Below are positions 52,287-62,800 of a stretch of DNA of 64,000 nucleotides, one piece after another (within the stretch, counting starts at the first letter, position 1; the number at the start of each line of letters is the position of its first letter). Source of the stretch: Hippasteria phrygiana (lineage: Eukaryota > Echinodermata > Asteroidea > Valvatida > Goniasteridae); contig JAZGUH010000722.1 in NCBI GenBank assembly GCA_037893225.1, positions 372,001 through 436,000 of the forward strand, given 5' to 3'. The translations under genes were made by a program, and so were the position numbers. The notes under the pieces are model-generated. The model made no database searches and was not told the DNA's origin. It saw only the letters and a program-made list of their open reading frames with translations.

Positions 52287-52920
52287 TAGATTTAGTTTTT
52301 GAAAATCAATATAAAATCAACCGTGAGAGATCTGATTTTGCTTTAATGTGAACTGATAGAATAATCCAGGATCTTCATTTTTTGTATTACGTGCAAAGTC
52401 ACGTGACCCTTCCTTCCGGTCCAAACCGGAAGTGCCTTATAATTTGAAAGTTTAATCTTTGAAAATCAATATAAAATCAATCGAGAGAGATCTGATTTTG
52501 CTTTTTACGGGAACCGATAGAATAATCCAGGGTCTTCATTTTTTATATTACGTGCAAAGTCACGTGACCCTTCCTTCCGGTCCAAACCGGAAGTGCCTTA
52601 TAATTTGAAAGTTTAATCTTTGAAAATCAATATAAAATCAATCGAGAGAGATCTGATTTTGCTTTTTACGGCAACTGATAGAATAATCCAGGGTCTTCAT
52701 TTTTTATATTACGTGCAAAGTCACGTGACCCTTCCTTCCGGTCCAAACCGGAAGTGCCTTACAACTTGAAAGTTTAATCTTTGAAAATCAATATAGAATC
52801 AATCGAGAGAGATCTGATTTTGCTTTGTACGGGAACCGATAGAATAATCCAGGGTCTTCATTTTTTATATTACGTGCAAATTCACGTGACCCTTCCTTCC
52901 GGTCCAAAACGGAAGTGAGA
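52287..52920. repeat. Tandem repeat, 160 bp unit, about four copies
   Basis: Units begin near 52287, 52451, 52611 and 52771 with TTGAAAATCAATATAAAATC. Each contains GTCACGTGACCC (E-box) and TTCCGGTCCAAACCGGAAGT, an inverted pair of ETS-like CCGGAA cores. A more diverged relative lies at about 51698-51855. Confidence 0.8.
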
Positions 52921-52974
52921 TAAGTTAGGGTCAATTGTCATAAATAGACGTTGTGTTTTCCCTTGAAATATAGA

Positions 52975-53043
52975 TCGGGCAGAGGATTCGAACCCAGGCC
53001 TCTGTAGTCTAAAGCTTTCAGTGCTCTACCAATATAGCCACAA
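52975..53043 (-). pseudogene. tRNA-like pseudogene or SINE head
   Basis: The minus strand shows TTGGTAGAGCACT (A box) and GGGTTCGAATCC (perfect B box). The acceptor and anticodon stems do not pair convincingly, so a functional tRNA is unlikely. Confidence 0.5.
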
Positions 53044-53576
53044 CAGTAGCTAGACAAAATATTTTTACTTCAACCTGATATAGCTGTCTGAATAATGCGT
53101 GCGATGCTTGTTATATAAATTAACTTAATCATGAATATGCTTGATCGTAATAGCGGTCTAGATACGCCCATTTATGGTAATTGCCCCTAACCTTCCTAGA
53201 GAAACAAATTGGCCACTCGAACATCCGCGCATCGCGCACATACATCATTTGTACACAATGTACAGTGCTAACCCCACAAATAGAGTTGTAAATGATTCCC
53301 TTTTTAAATTCTGTGTTTTTAATTCTCCAAATTAAGACCATAATGACGTGAACCAACATGAACCAAAACACATCAAAGTGCGATACTTATAATCGCAAAG
53401 AAAACATATCTACAAATCTAAGGTATATTTCATGCAACCTTTATTATACTTTCACTCTTAATACTTTCACTCTTTAAACTTACTCTTTATTCCTTAATTC
53501 CTTTCATGTAAAAAAAAAAAAAATGCAGAGCGGAAAAGCTATGTGTACTGTTCATCAACAGTCACACATCTCTCGT

Positions 53577-53612
53577 TTCTTCTTCTTCTTCTTCTTCTTC
53601 TTCTTCTTCTTC
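53577..53612. repeat. (TTC)n microsatellite, 5' side of the LINE
   Basis: About eleven TTC units directly before the LINE 5' end. The same repeat resumes straight after the LINE 3' end (59832-59853). Confidence 0.85.
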
Positions 53613-53824
53613 GCCGCGCAGACGTGTTTTTTTGAGCTCCGGAGTAAGTTGTAAATTTTGTAGCTTTTAGACCTTGTATGGTCACCGTTTTTATATCTAA
53701 GTATTTTGTATTGTTCATAGACTCGGCAAGACCAGTCCTAACCCGTTATTTTCCTGTAATTTGTCTGTAATTTGCCGTTACATTTTGTACATTTTCGTGT
53801 GGTTTTCTGCTCTGCCTGGCCGCC

Positions 53825-55420
53825 ATGGCTAGTCAGGCGGGGCCCTCCTTTCAGGGTCAGCCAAGCGTGAGCAAGGCTGGCCCTGCCAGGCCCATTGTTC
53901 CTGATGACGAGCCTTTTAAACACGTTACCAGGAACAATGGGGTTGCTTTCCGTGCATGTGCCACTGTGTCTATACAATCCTACATGGATTCCTTCACAAA
54001 AACATACCTAGCACAAGACGTTGTATCAGCTAGTCGTGTTTCAAACGGACGTATTGCTATTTACTTGAGCTCCCGGGACGCCGTCGTGGACGCCGTGCAG
54101 CAGGGTCTCGATCATGACGGTACTTTCCTGGAGCTCAGTCCCCTGGTTCGTCCAACAACTCGCATTACTCTGTCAAATGTCTACCCGGAGATTCCAAACT
54201 CAGTTCTAACTCACAACCTTTCCTCATTTTGTAAAGTTGTCTCTCAGATCCGACCTATACCCCTGGGACTTAAAAACAAACAACTCACACATATCATGTC
54301 TTTCAGACGACAGGTCCAGGTCTTAATCAATGATAACATAACCCCCCCGGATCATATCAATTTCAGTTTTTCAGGCATCAATTACCGTGTTTTCTTATCC
54401 ACCGAGTCTGTGCGGTGTTTCAACTGCGGAGAATTTGGTCACATTAGCCGTTCATGTAAGAAAGACAACACCGAGCCATCAACCAATAACAACCCACTCA
54501 ACCCTCCACCGACCTTTGTTCACGCCCAAAAATCCGATCCTAAACACCCACCAAAAAACCCCAAACCAAATCTCCCTCCAGCTCCAGAGTCTCCGGTCCG
54601 ACCTCCCCCTTGTGGCGGTGCAGGGGGCCAAACCTGCTCCCGGCCCCAGGGGCCCCAAACCGGGGGCTCCAAGTCTGCAGGGTGTACGGCGAACTCCGTT
54701 CCGACGTCGGATGGGCCGGGGGGTGCTGCGGCGCGCTTGGCCTCCGCGGGGACCCCTGCGTCGGAGTTAGGTGGACCATCATCGACATCTGCTGAGCTCG
54801 GCGTCTCGAGTCCAGTTCCTGGGCCTGCCGGTGGTTCTTCATCCGTGTCCTCGGCCGATCCCCCCGGTCCCCCCTCCTTCTCCGAGGATGTAATGAACGT
54901 CTGGGGTACGCCACCGGCTCCTTCGAGGCTCTTCTCCGCGGCCGTAAAAACTAAGCGGAAACAGTCATCCCCCGAATCCCCTCCCCGGGGCCCCCGACTC
55001 ATTCCCCTCAAGTCTCCCTCCCCAGTCAGAAAGATGGTGAAGAAAGTCCTCTCCCCGATGCGAAGTACCTCCCCGACTCCCTCCCAAGACCTTGACACAG
55101 ATAACCCCCTTTTCTCCACCCCGGCCTCCGCAGTTGATGGCACCGACACAGACTCGGCCCAGTGGGAAGACTCGCAGATGGACGATGACAGTCTCACCCC
55201 TGCGGGTCTTGCCACTCGCAAAGGGCCACTCAACTCGGAGGATCTACTTAAATTCTTACAATCAGTCAAATCAAGCAAAAAACCAGGATACATCGCCAGA
55301 AAATTCACTTCGAACATACCTGGACTTGTCCAACAACTCAAACCACTAAAAAACAGCCCTCTGCTAAAGAAACACTTGCAGCAGAGGATACACAAACTAA
55401 TTCAAAAACTTGATGTTTAA
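53825..55420 (+). CDS. LINE ORF1 protein with CCHC zinc knuckle
   Basis: 531 residues; the start is in the strong context GCCGCCATGG. RNA-binding chaperone-type protein of Tx1/L1-like LINEs. The N-terminal half (to about residue 195) is the conserved ORF1 domain, ending in a zinc knuckle CFNCGEFGHISRSC (about residues 198-211). The C-terminal half is Pro/Ser-rich and low complexity, followed by a basic helical end (KKHLQQRIHKLIQKL). It ends 12 bases before ORF2. The intact frame suggests recent activity. Confidence 0.87.
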   Translation: MASQAGPSFQGQPSVSKAGPARPIVPDDEPFKHVTRNNGVAFRACATVSIQSYMDSFTKTYLAQDVVSASRVSNGRIAIYLSSRDAVVDAVQQGLDHDGTFLELSPLVRPTTRITLSNVYPEIPNSVLTHNLSSFCKVVSQIRPIPLGLKNKQLTHIMSFRRQVQVLINDNITPPDHINFSFSGINYRVFLSTESVRCFNCGEFGHISRSCKKDNTEPSTNNNPLNPPPTFVHAQKSDPKHPPKNPKPNLPPAPESPVRPPPCGGAGGQTCSRPQGPQTGGSKSAGCTANSVPTSDGPGGAAARLASAGTPASELGGPSSTSAELGVSSPVPGPAGGSSSVSSADPPGPPSFSEDVMNVWGTPPAPSRLFSAAVKTKRKQSSPESPPRGPRLIPLKSPSPVRKMVKKVLSPMRSTSPTPSQDLDTDNPLFSTPASAVDGTDTDSAQWEDSQMDDDSLTPAGLATRKGPLNSEDLLKFLQSVKSSKKPGYIARKFTSNIPGLVQQLKPLKNSPLLKKHLQQRIHKLIQKLDV

Positions 55421-55432
55421 TTACATATCATC

Positions 55433-58400
55433 ATGGATTGTATAATTTATTTCTTCTTTTCCCTCATCATGACACTGTCACTACTCACACTAAACACGAG
55501 GGGCTGTACTTCGCCGGTCAAAAACCTCTCACTCCGCACTTATATAAATGAAGTTTGCCAAAAACCGGACATTATTTTTCTTCAAGAAACTTCCTATCTA
55601 AATGAGCAATTTCTCCCATGGAAATCGTGGTCGAATTATACCCCTTTTTGCAATCAAAGCCCCTCGTGTGGGTCCGGGGTCACTACTCTTGTAAAAAACA
55701 ATTTTTCTGTACTTGAATCGTCCTCCATCTATGACGGTTACATTCTTTTTACAAAAATAGCTCTGAATAACACTATTTTCTGTATTTACAATTTCTTACT
55801 TCCTCAATCCGATTCCGAAGCACTAAAAGCTATCCAAAATTTTGGTAAACATAGTGACCCCCTCAGTGACAGTGTCATCATAGTCGGAGGTGACTTCAAT
55901 TGTACCTTTAATCCTCACCTCGATCGTCTGGGCATGCCGACTGAGCATCGCCCCAAGGTTCCCTTGGCTCTCAAAGACATTTTTAACAAACGCTCTTTGT
56001 CCGACGTCTGGCGCAGGCAGAACCCGGACAAAAGCAGTTTTACATGGTTCCGGAACAATCCCTCCAGTCAGTACGGAACATCAAGGGCCAGACTCGATCG
56101 TTTTTACATTCACTCTTCTTTATTGTCCTCCGTTTCCTTGTGCAAAATTCTACCCTGCTCTTTATCTGACCACTCTGCAGTTGCTTTCACTGTCAAACCC
56201 CTTTCTTCGGTAAACAAAGGAAGTGCCTACTGGCACTTCAATAACTCTTTACTCGAAGACGAAACTTACAAAGAAATTATTTCTAGTTTCTGGACTGACT
56301 GGAGGGCTCATCAAACCGACTTCCCCGACCTTTGTACTTGGTGGGATTTCGGAAAGGCCCAGATTAAATCCATTAGTCAAATGTATGGCTCAAAGAAAGC
56401 CAAAGAAAAGCGAGAATCCCTCCTCAAAATTAACAAAACAATCGAAAATCTTCTGTCTGCGCCAGACCTCGACGCTGACGCTCAACGAATGTTAAATGAG
56501 CACAAAAACGAACTTAATAAAATTTTAACGAATGTGGCTCGGGGCGCCCTCGTCAGGGCTCGTTTTCAACACGTTAACGAGGTTGACACATGCTCGTCTT
56601 ACTTCTTCAATCTCGAAAAATCTCGTTCTCGTTCCAAATCCATCTCTAGTATACGTCTGTCTTCCGGTGAAATCACGGACGACCCTACTAGAATAAGGAA
56701 ACACGTCCGTGATTTCTACCAAAATCTTTACAGTCGACCTCGGACTGACGAGGGCGCCCTCGAGCAAATCACCGACAATTTAAACAAACTGGACCCCGCA
56801 GACTCAGAGGATCTTGACAATCCTCTGAGTCTCGGGGAATTAGAAAATGCAGTCAAGCAACTTGGAAAGAATAAAACCCCCGGTCTGGACGGCCTCACCT
56901 CCGAATTTTTTCAAACCTTCTGGCCTGTTCTCAAACACGACATTCTTTCTGTTCTCGCCTCGGCATGCAACTCCGGCAAACTTCCACTTTCCTTCCGCCG
57001 GGCTGTCATCACTCTAATTCCAAAAAAGGGCGACCTTTTGGACATTTCTAATTGGCGCCCCGTATCCCTTCTAAATACTGACTACAAAATTCTTGCCAAG
57101 TTGCTTGCTAACAGACTAAAGCAATGTATCGGAAACATAGTCCACCAAGACCAGACCTACTGCGTTCCTGGTCGGACTATGTACGACAATATTTCATTAA
57201 TCAGAGATGTCATAAATTTTTCTAACTTTCATGATCTTCCTCTTGCCGTGGTCAACCTTGATCAGAAGAAGGCTTTCGACAATGTTGACCACGGCTATTT
57301 GTTCACTACCATGAGAGCCATGGGTTTTGGGGAAAATTTCCTCTCATACATAAAGCTCCTTTACAATGGCCCCGAGAGTCTGGTGAAGGTGTGCGGTTCG
57401 TTGGCTTCACCTTTCTCTTTCGAAAAGGGCATCCGTCAAGGGTGCCCGCTCTCGGGGCTACTTTACTCAATTGCAATTGAACCCTTTCTGTGCAAACTTC
57501 GTGAAAACCTTAATCACAAATCCTTTTCGCTCCCTTGCTCTACGGATTACTGCTCATTGTCGGCATATGCAGATGATATATCAATATTTGTCACCTCCGA
57601 CTCGGGGTTTGATGTCATTAAAGAAACATACAAACTTTTTAATAGGGCCTCTGCTGCAAGTCTCAACAAAGAAAAATCTCAGGGGCTTTGGGTCGGGTCG
57701 TGGACCAGGCGAGTCGACAAACCCCTCAACTTCCAATGGAATAACGAGGGTCTACCATTCCTTGGAGTTCGCCTGGGAAACACACGCACGTACGTTCAAC
57801 AAAACTGGTCCTCATGCAAAGAAAAACTTAACAAAACTCTCTCGCAATGGAAACCGCTCTCTTCCACTCTATCATACAAGGGCAAAATTCTAATAGCTAA
57901 TCAACTCGCTGCTTCCAAACTCCATCATGCTCTTGCAACACTTTCTCCCCCCGATAATATTCTCAGCGAACTCCAGGGACTGTTGGTCGATTTCGTCTGG
58001 TCCAATAAAAGACACCTCCTTAAAAAACAACTTTTGTACCAGAAACCTGACAAGGGAGGGCTTGGTCTTGCCTGCCTCCAAGCACGCATGCTCACTTTCC
58101 GTTTTTCCACCATCCAAAAATACCTAAATCTCTCACCCCATCCCGCCTACTTTTTTGTCACTCATTCCCTCCGCAAATACAAAAGACTCAACCTCGACTA
58201 CGGCCTTTTTCACGTTCACCTCGACCCCAAATTTTTTATCAGTCTTCCCTCCTTCCACAGTGAACTTTTGCGTGCTTGGATGGCGTCCGGAGCTCAAATC
58301 AACACACTGTCTGATTCGATCAACCATGTTATCAATCTACCTGTTAACAGTATTCGCATAGTTAACCAGGCTGACGATGAGAACTCCTGCTCGCGGCTCC

Positions 58401-59050
58401 TGTCTTGCGGGATCGGACTCGTCCGTCACATTCTCCACCCCTCCACCGGACGCTGGCTGCAGCCTGAGGAACTTCACTTCGACCCTCCCAGGCTTCGGCC
58501 GCCCTCTCTTCGCCTCCTCGACGCTCACCTACGCAGTCTTCACCGAACTCTCTGCAAACTCTATCCTTTTTCCTTTGGCCCCTCCGGCATCCACATCTCT
58601 CCGGATCTTCTTCACACCATCCCCCTCCACCCGGACGCCCCCGTTTCGTTCTCCATCGCAGATGACATCAATGGACTATCCATCACCTCCAAGGCAGTCT
58701 ACACAATACTGAACAGTGTCGTCAACGCACACCCTCCTCTCACTGTCACACACTGGCATAAAATCGGTTTCTTCAAGGACTCAAACCCATCCATCCAGTG
58801 GAAAGAAATCTACAAACTCCCTACATCCAAGAAGGAAGGAGACACCCAGTTCAAGCTCCTTCACAACGTTGTTCCGTCTCTTCCCGTTCTCCACCGCCTC
58901 AACCCCGAAATCTCTCCTTCGTGCGGATGGTGTGGAGAGGAAGGAACTGTGATTCATCTCTTCATTCTCTGTCCTGCCATTCAGCCTGCACTAAATCTTC
59001 TTTCACGATCTCCTCACACGTCTCCTTCCAGGCCTTCATCTGAACTTTGA
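55433..59050 (+). CDS. LINE ORF2: AP-like endonuclease and reverse transcriptase (C-terminal frameshift)
   Basis: 1205 codons. The endonuclease shows LNTRG, FLQET, GGDFNC and SDHSAVAF, so all catalytic positions are present. RT motifs: LIPKKGD and WRPVSLLN, QKKAFDNVDH, GIRQGCPLSG, and the active site AYADD (about residues 711-715). Near the end lies a Cys-His finger CGWCGEEGTVIHLFILC. A frameshift at about 59000 changes the last stretch; the original frame continues to a stop near 59334, ending TWLF as in the truncated relative at 28372. Otherwise undamaged. ORF2 nicks target DNA and reverse transcribes the element RNA. Confidence 0.9.
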   Translation: MDCIIYFFFSLIMTLSLLTLNTRGCTSPVKNLSLRTYINEVCQKPDIIFLQETSYLNEQFLPWKSWSNYTPFCNQSPSCGSGVTTLVKNNFSVLESSSIYDGYILFTKIALNNTIFCIYNFLLPQSDSEALKAIQNFGKHSDPLSDSVIIVGGDFNCTFNPHLDRLGMPTEHRPKVPLALKDIFNKRSLSDVWRRQNPDKSSFTWFRNNPSSQYGTSRARLDRFYIHSSLLSSVSLCKILPCSLSDHSAVAFTVKPLSSVNKGSAYWHFNNSLLEDETYKEIISSFWTDWRAHQTDFPDLCTWWDFGKAQIKSISQMYGSKKAKEKRESLLKINKTIENLLSAPDLDADAQRMLNEHKNELNKILTNVARGALVRARFQHVNEVDTCSSYFFNLEKSRSRSKSISSIRLSSGEITDDPTRIRKHVRDFYQNLYSRPRTDEGALEQITDNLNKLDPADSEDLDNPLSLGELENAVKQLGKNKTPGLDGLTSEFFQTFWPVLKHDILSVLASACNSGKLPLSFRRAVITLIPKKGDLLDISNWRPVSLLNTDYKILAKLLANRLKQCIGNIVHQDQTYCVPGRTMYDNISLIRDVINFSNFHDLPLAVVNLDQKKAFDNVDHGYLFTTMRAMGFGENFLSYIKLLYNGPESLVKVCGSLASPFSFEKGIRQGCPLSGLLYSIAIEPFLCKLRENLNHKSFSLPCSTDYCSLSAYADDISIFVTSDSGFDVIKETYKLFNRASAASLNKEKSQGLWVGSWTRRVDKPLNFQWNNEGLPFLGVRLGNTRTYVQQNWSSCKEKLNKTLSQWKPLSSTLSYKGKILIANQLAASKLHHALATLSPPDNILSELQGLLVDFVWSNKRHLLKKQLLYQKPDKGGLGLACLQARMLTFRFSTIQKYLNLSPHPAYFFVTHSLRKYKRLNLDYGLFHVHLDPKFFISLPSFHSELLRAWMASGAQINTLSDSINHVINLPVNSIRIVNQADDENSCSRLLSCGIGLVRHILHPSTGRWLQPEELHFDPPRLRPPSLRLLDAHLRSLHRTLCKLYPFSFGPSGIHISPDLLHTIPLHPDAPVSFSIADDINGLSITSKAVYTILNSVVNAHPPLTVTHWHKIGFFKDSNPSIQWKEIYKLPTSKKEGDTQFKLLHNVVPSLPVLHRLNPEISPSCGWCGEEGTVIHLFILCPAIQPALNLLSRSPHTSPSRPSSEL

Positions 59051-59425
59051 CGACTACTGGATTCTGATCCCGTGTACCAGGCGCCGCGGGCGAGAGGCAG
59101 TTCGTCTCGCTAATTTTCTCATCGTCAGCCTTAAAAACGTAATCTATTGGTCTTATCGCTCTACAAAGTTTCATGATCCTCTCCTACTATGGCGACAAAG
59201 CATAAAATCCAAAGTCGTCACTGCTTTCCACTATCACCATCTCAACTCTAGTCTTCATCTCTTCCATGAAAAATGGTCGATCAATGACAGTCTCTTCACA
59301 GTCGCTAACGGTACGATAACATGGTTGTTCTAATCGAGTAATGGCCGACTTTTTGTAGTTTATTTGCGGATAATAAATAATTGTTTTTCTTTATTTGTAC
59401 TCCTAACCTTTTTATGCTAAGAATT

Positions 59426-59482
59426 TTAAGGGGACAGCTTCTCGCGAGAGTTAGCTGAGCCGTCCTACCTATGTCCCCTTAA
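59426..59482 (+). other. LINE 3' UTR stem-loop
   Basis: TTAAGGGGACA (59426-59436) pairs perfectly with TGTCCCCTTAA (59472-59482) around a 35-base loop that has its own TCTCGCGAGA palindrome. A plausible RT recognition structure. Confidence 0.55.
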
Positions 59483-59800
59483 TACTTTGTCTTACGATAT
59501 ATTGCTAGCATTATCTAATGTATTGTCACTATTTTCTAATGTCATGTTACAATTATGCGCCTTGAATTGAATTGTATTTCTATTATTTGTTGTTTGTGAT
59601 TTTCCTCTGGAACGCTGTTACAATAACGCACTGTTTATTGTATTACATCAATACCTATTTGGCATGTTACTGTTAATTTTACTATGACATGTCGCTGTTA
59701 CTGTTACAAGTTATTGTTTTATTGTGTTAACAACCCTTTTATTTGTACATCTGTTTGCTTGTATATATTCCATTGTATATTGTTTTGCATTTCGAGTGGA

Positions 59801-59806
59801 AATAAA
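59801..59806 (+). terminator. LINE poly(A) signal
   Basis: AATAAA about 25 bases before the 3' end of the element (AAAAAAAG, then TTC repeats). Confidence 0.7.
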
Positions 59807-59831
59807 GTTTCTATTTGAAAAGTCAAAAAAA

Positions 59832-59853
59832 GTCTTCTTCTTCTTCTTCTTCT
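59832..59853. repeat. (TTC)n microsatellite, 3' side of the LINE
   Basis: About seven TTC units straight after the A-rich tail, leading into the satellite start TTTTAGTTCCATCCC. A similar (TTC)n-TTTTAGTTC junction without a LINE is at 62622-62650. Confidence 0.8.
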
Positions 59854-62800
59854 TATTTTAGTTCCATCCCAAATCCCATAGACTTGGTACACGAATTTTA
59901 TAGGTGGCACTTTGGTCACTAAACAATCTCAGATTTTAATCAAACTTAACACAAACATAGACCCTAACTTGAAATTGTATGCCGAAGAGTGACGTCATGA
60001 TGACGTCATCATGTGTCACGTGACGTCATCTTAAAATTGCATTTTTTAAGGGCCCATGTCTAGAGAACCGTAAGTCCGATTGCCTTTAAATCTGGTATGT
60101 TGGTAAGCCAGCACGTGTTATAGATGAAAATTGAGGTGACGTCATGATGACGTCATCATACGATTTTATAATAATTTTTAAGTTTTTGAACCTTAAAATT
60201 TGTTAAAGCCATATCTTATCAACGGAACATGCTAAATTCAAAATTCTTTTTGTAATAGCTTTGTTACCTCCTATATTATTTCACATAAATGTGAAAAATA
60301 TGTGACGTCATCATGATGTCATCAAAAATGTGCTTTTTTGAAACACATATAAGGGTAGGTCCGATCGTCATAAAAATTAGTGGGTAGGTAGATAGTGCTA
60401 CGAGCATGTAAAATCCAAAGTGACGTCATGATGACGTCATCAGCTGATTTTCTATGAATTTTTTAGTACTATCCCAAATCCCATAGATTTTGTACATGAA
60501 TTTTGTGAGAGGCACTTTGGTCACTAAACAACCTCAGATCTTAATCAGACTTAACACAAAGATAAACCCTAACCTGAAATTGTATGCCGAAGAGTGACGT
60601 CATGATGACGTCATCACGTGTCACGTGACATCGTCTTAAAGGTGCATTTTTCAAGGGCCCATGTCTAGAGAACCGTAGGTCCGATTGCCTTTAAATCTGG
60701 TATGTTGGTAAGCCAGCACGTGTTATAGATGAAAATTGAGGTGACGTCATGATGACGTCATCATACGATTTTATAATTTTTTTAAAGTTTTTGAACTTTA
60801 AAATTTGTTAAAGCCATATCTTATCAACGGAACATGCTAAATTCAAAATTCTTTTTGTAATAGCTTTGTTACCTCCTATATTATTTCACATAAATGTGAA
60901 AAATATGTGACGTCATCATGATGTCATCAAAAATGTGCTTTGTTGAAACACATATAAGGGTAGGTCCGATCGTCATAAAAAATAGTGGGTAGGTAGATAG
61001 TGCTACTAGCATGTAAAATCCAAAGTGACGTCATGATGACGTCATCAGCTGATTTTCTATGAATTTTTTAGTACTATCCCAAATCCCATAGATTTTGTAC
61101 ATGAATTTTGTGAGGGGCACTTTGGTCACTAAACAACCTCAGATCTTAATCAGACTTAACACAAAGATAAACCCTAACCTGAAATTGTATGCCGAAGAGT
61201 GACGTCATGATGACGTCATCACGTGTCACGTGACATCATCTTAAAGGTGCATTTTTCAAGGGCCCATGTCTAGAGAACCGTAGGTCCGATTGCCTTTAAA
61301 TCTGGTATGTTGGTAAGCCAGCACGTGTTATAGATGAAAATTGAGGTGACGTCATGATGACGTCATCATACGATTTTATAATTTTTTTAAAGTTTTTGAA
61401 CCTTAAAATTTGTTAAAGCCATATCTTATCAACGGAACATGCTAAATTCAAAATTCTTTTTGTAATAGCTTTGTTACCTCCTATATTATTTCACATAAAT
61501 GTGAAAAATGTGTGACGTCATCATGACGTCATCAAAAATGTGCTTTGTTGAAACACATATAAGGGTAGGTCCGATCGTCATAAAAAATGCTGGGTGGGTA
61601 GATAATACTACTAGCATGTAAAATCCAAAGTGACGTCATGATGACATCATCGGCTGATTTTCTATGAATTTTTTAGATCTATCCCAAATCCCATAGACTT
61701 TGTACACGAATTTTGTCAGTGGCACTTTGGTCACTAAACAACCTCAGATCTTAATCAAACTTAACACAAACATAGACCCTAAGCTGAAATTGTATGCCGA
61801 AAAGTGACGTCATGATGACGTCATCACGTGTCACGTGACGTCATCATAAAGGTGCATTTTTCAAGGGCCCATATCTAGAGAACCGTAGGTCCGATTGCCT
61901 TAAAACCTGCTATGGTGGTAGACAAGTACGTGTTATAGATGAAAATTGAGGTGACGTCATGATTACGTCATCATACGATTTTATAATAATGTTTAAGTTT
62001 TTTAACTTTAAAATTTAATAAAGCCATATCTTGTCAACAGAACATGCTAAATTCAAAATTCTTTTTGTAATACCTTTGTTAGCTCCTAGTATCTTTCACA
62101 TAAATGTGAAAAATGTGTGACGTCATCATGACGTCATCAAACATTTGCTTTTTTGAAACACATATAAGGGTACGTCCGATCGTCATAAAAATTAGGGGGT
62201 AGGTAAATAGTGCTACTAGCATGTCAAATCCAAAGTGACGTCATGATGACGTCATCGGCTGATTTTCTATGAATTTTTAGTTCTATCCAAAATCCCATAG
62301 ACTGTACACGACATTTGTAAGAGCCACTTTGGTCACTAAACAATTTCAGATCTTAATCAGACTTAACACAAACATACACCCTAAGCTGAAATTGTATGCC
62401 GAAGAGTGACGTCATAATGACGTAATCGTGTGTGTAAAGTGACATAAACTTCTACGTTAAAGGTCTTTATTACATTGTCCATTTACCATACACATTCGCC
62501 GTATAAAAAATTACCCTATTTTGTTTTTGTTTATTAATAATAAACAAGATGATATCCAATGAAATAGTGAAAATAACGGAAAAGCCCTCTGTTCTGTTGA
62601 CCAACAGACAGACAGAGCTCTAGTTCTTCTTCTTCTTCTTCTTCTTTTAGTTCTGACCAAAATCCCATAGACTTTGTACACGAATTTTGTCGGCGGCACT
62701 TTAGGTCTTTAAAAACGTCAGAACCTAACCAAACTTACATCAAACATAGACCCTAAGCTGAAATTGTATGTCGTAGAGTGACGTCGTGATGACGTCATCA

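Larger units (their letters stand above)
53613..59831 (+). mobile_element. Near-complete Tx1-type (L1-like) LINE inserted in (TTC)n
   Basis: About 6.2 kb: 5' UTR (53613-53824), ORF1, ORF2, 3' UTR with a stem-loop, AATAAA at 59801-59806 and a short A-rich tail. Flanked on both sides by the same TTC microsatellite. Almost intact apart from a single frameshift near the end of ORF2. Confidence 0.87.

Noticed and set aside
52975..53043. Functional tRNA gene
   Set aside because: The A and B boxes are good, but the acceptor and anticodon stems do not pair.
54520..55395. A 291-codon open frame on the minus strand
   Set aside because: It is the antisense of LINE ORF1 in its Pro/Ser-rich, high-GC part; it has no motifs of its own.
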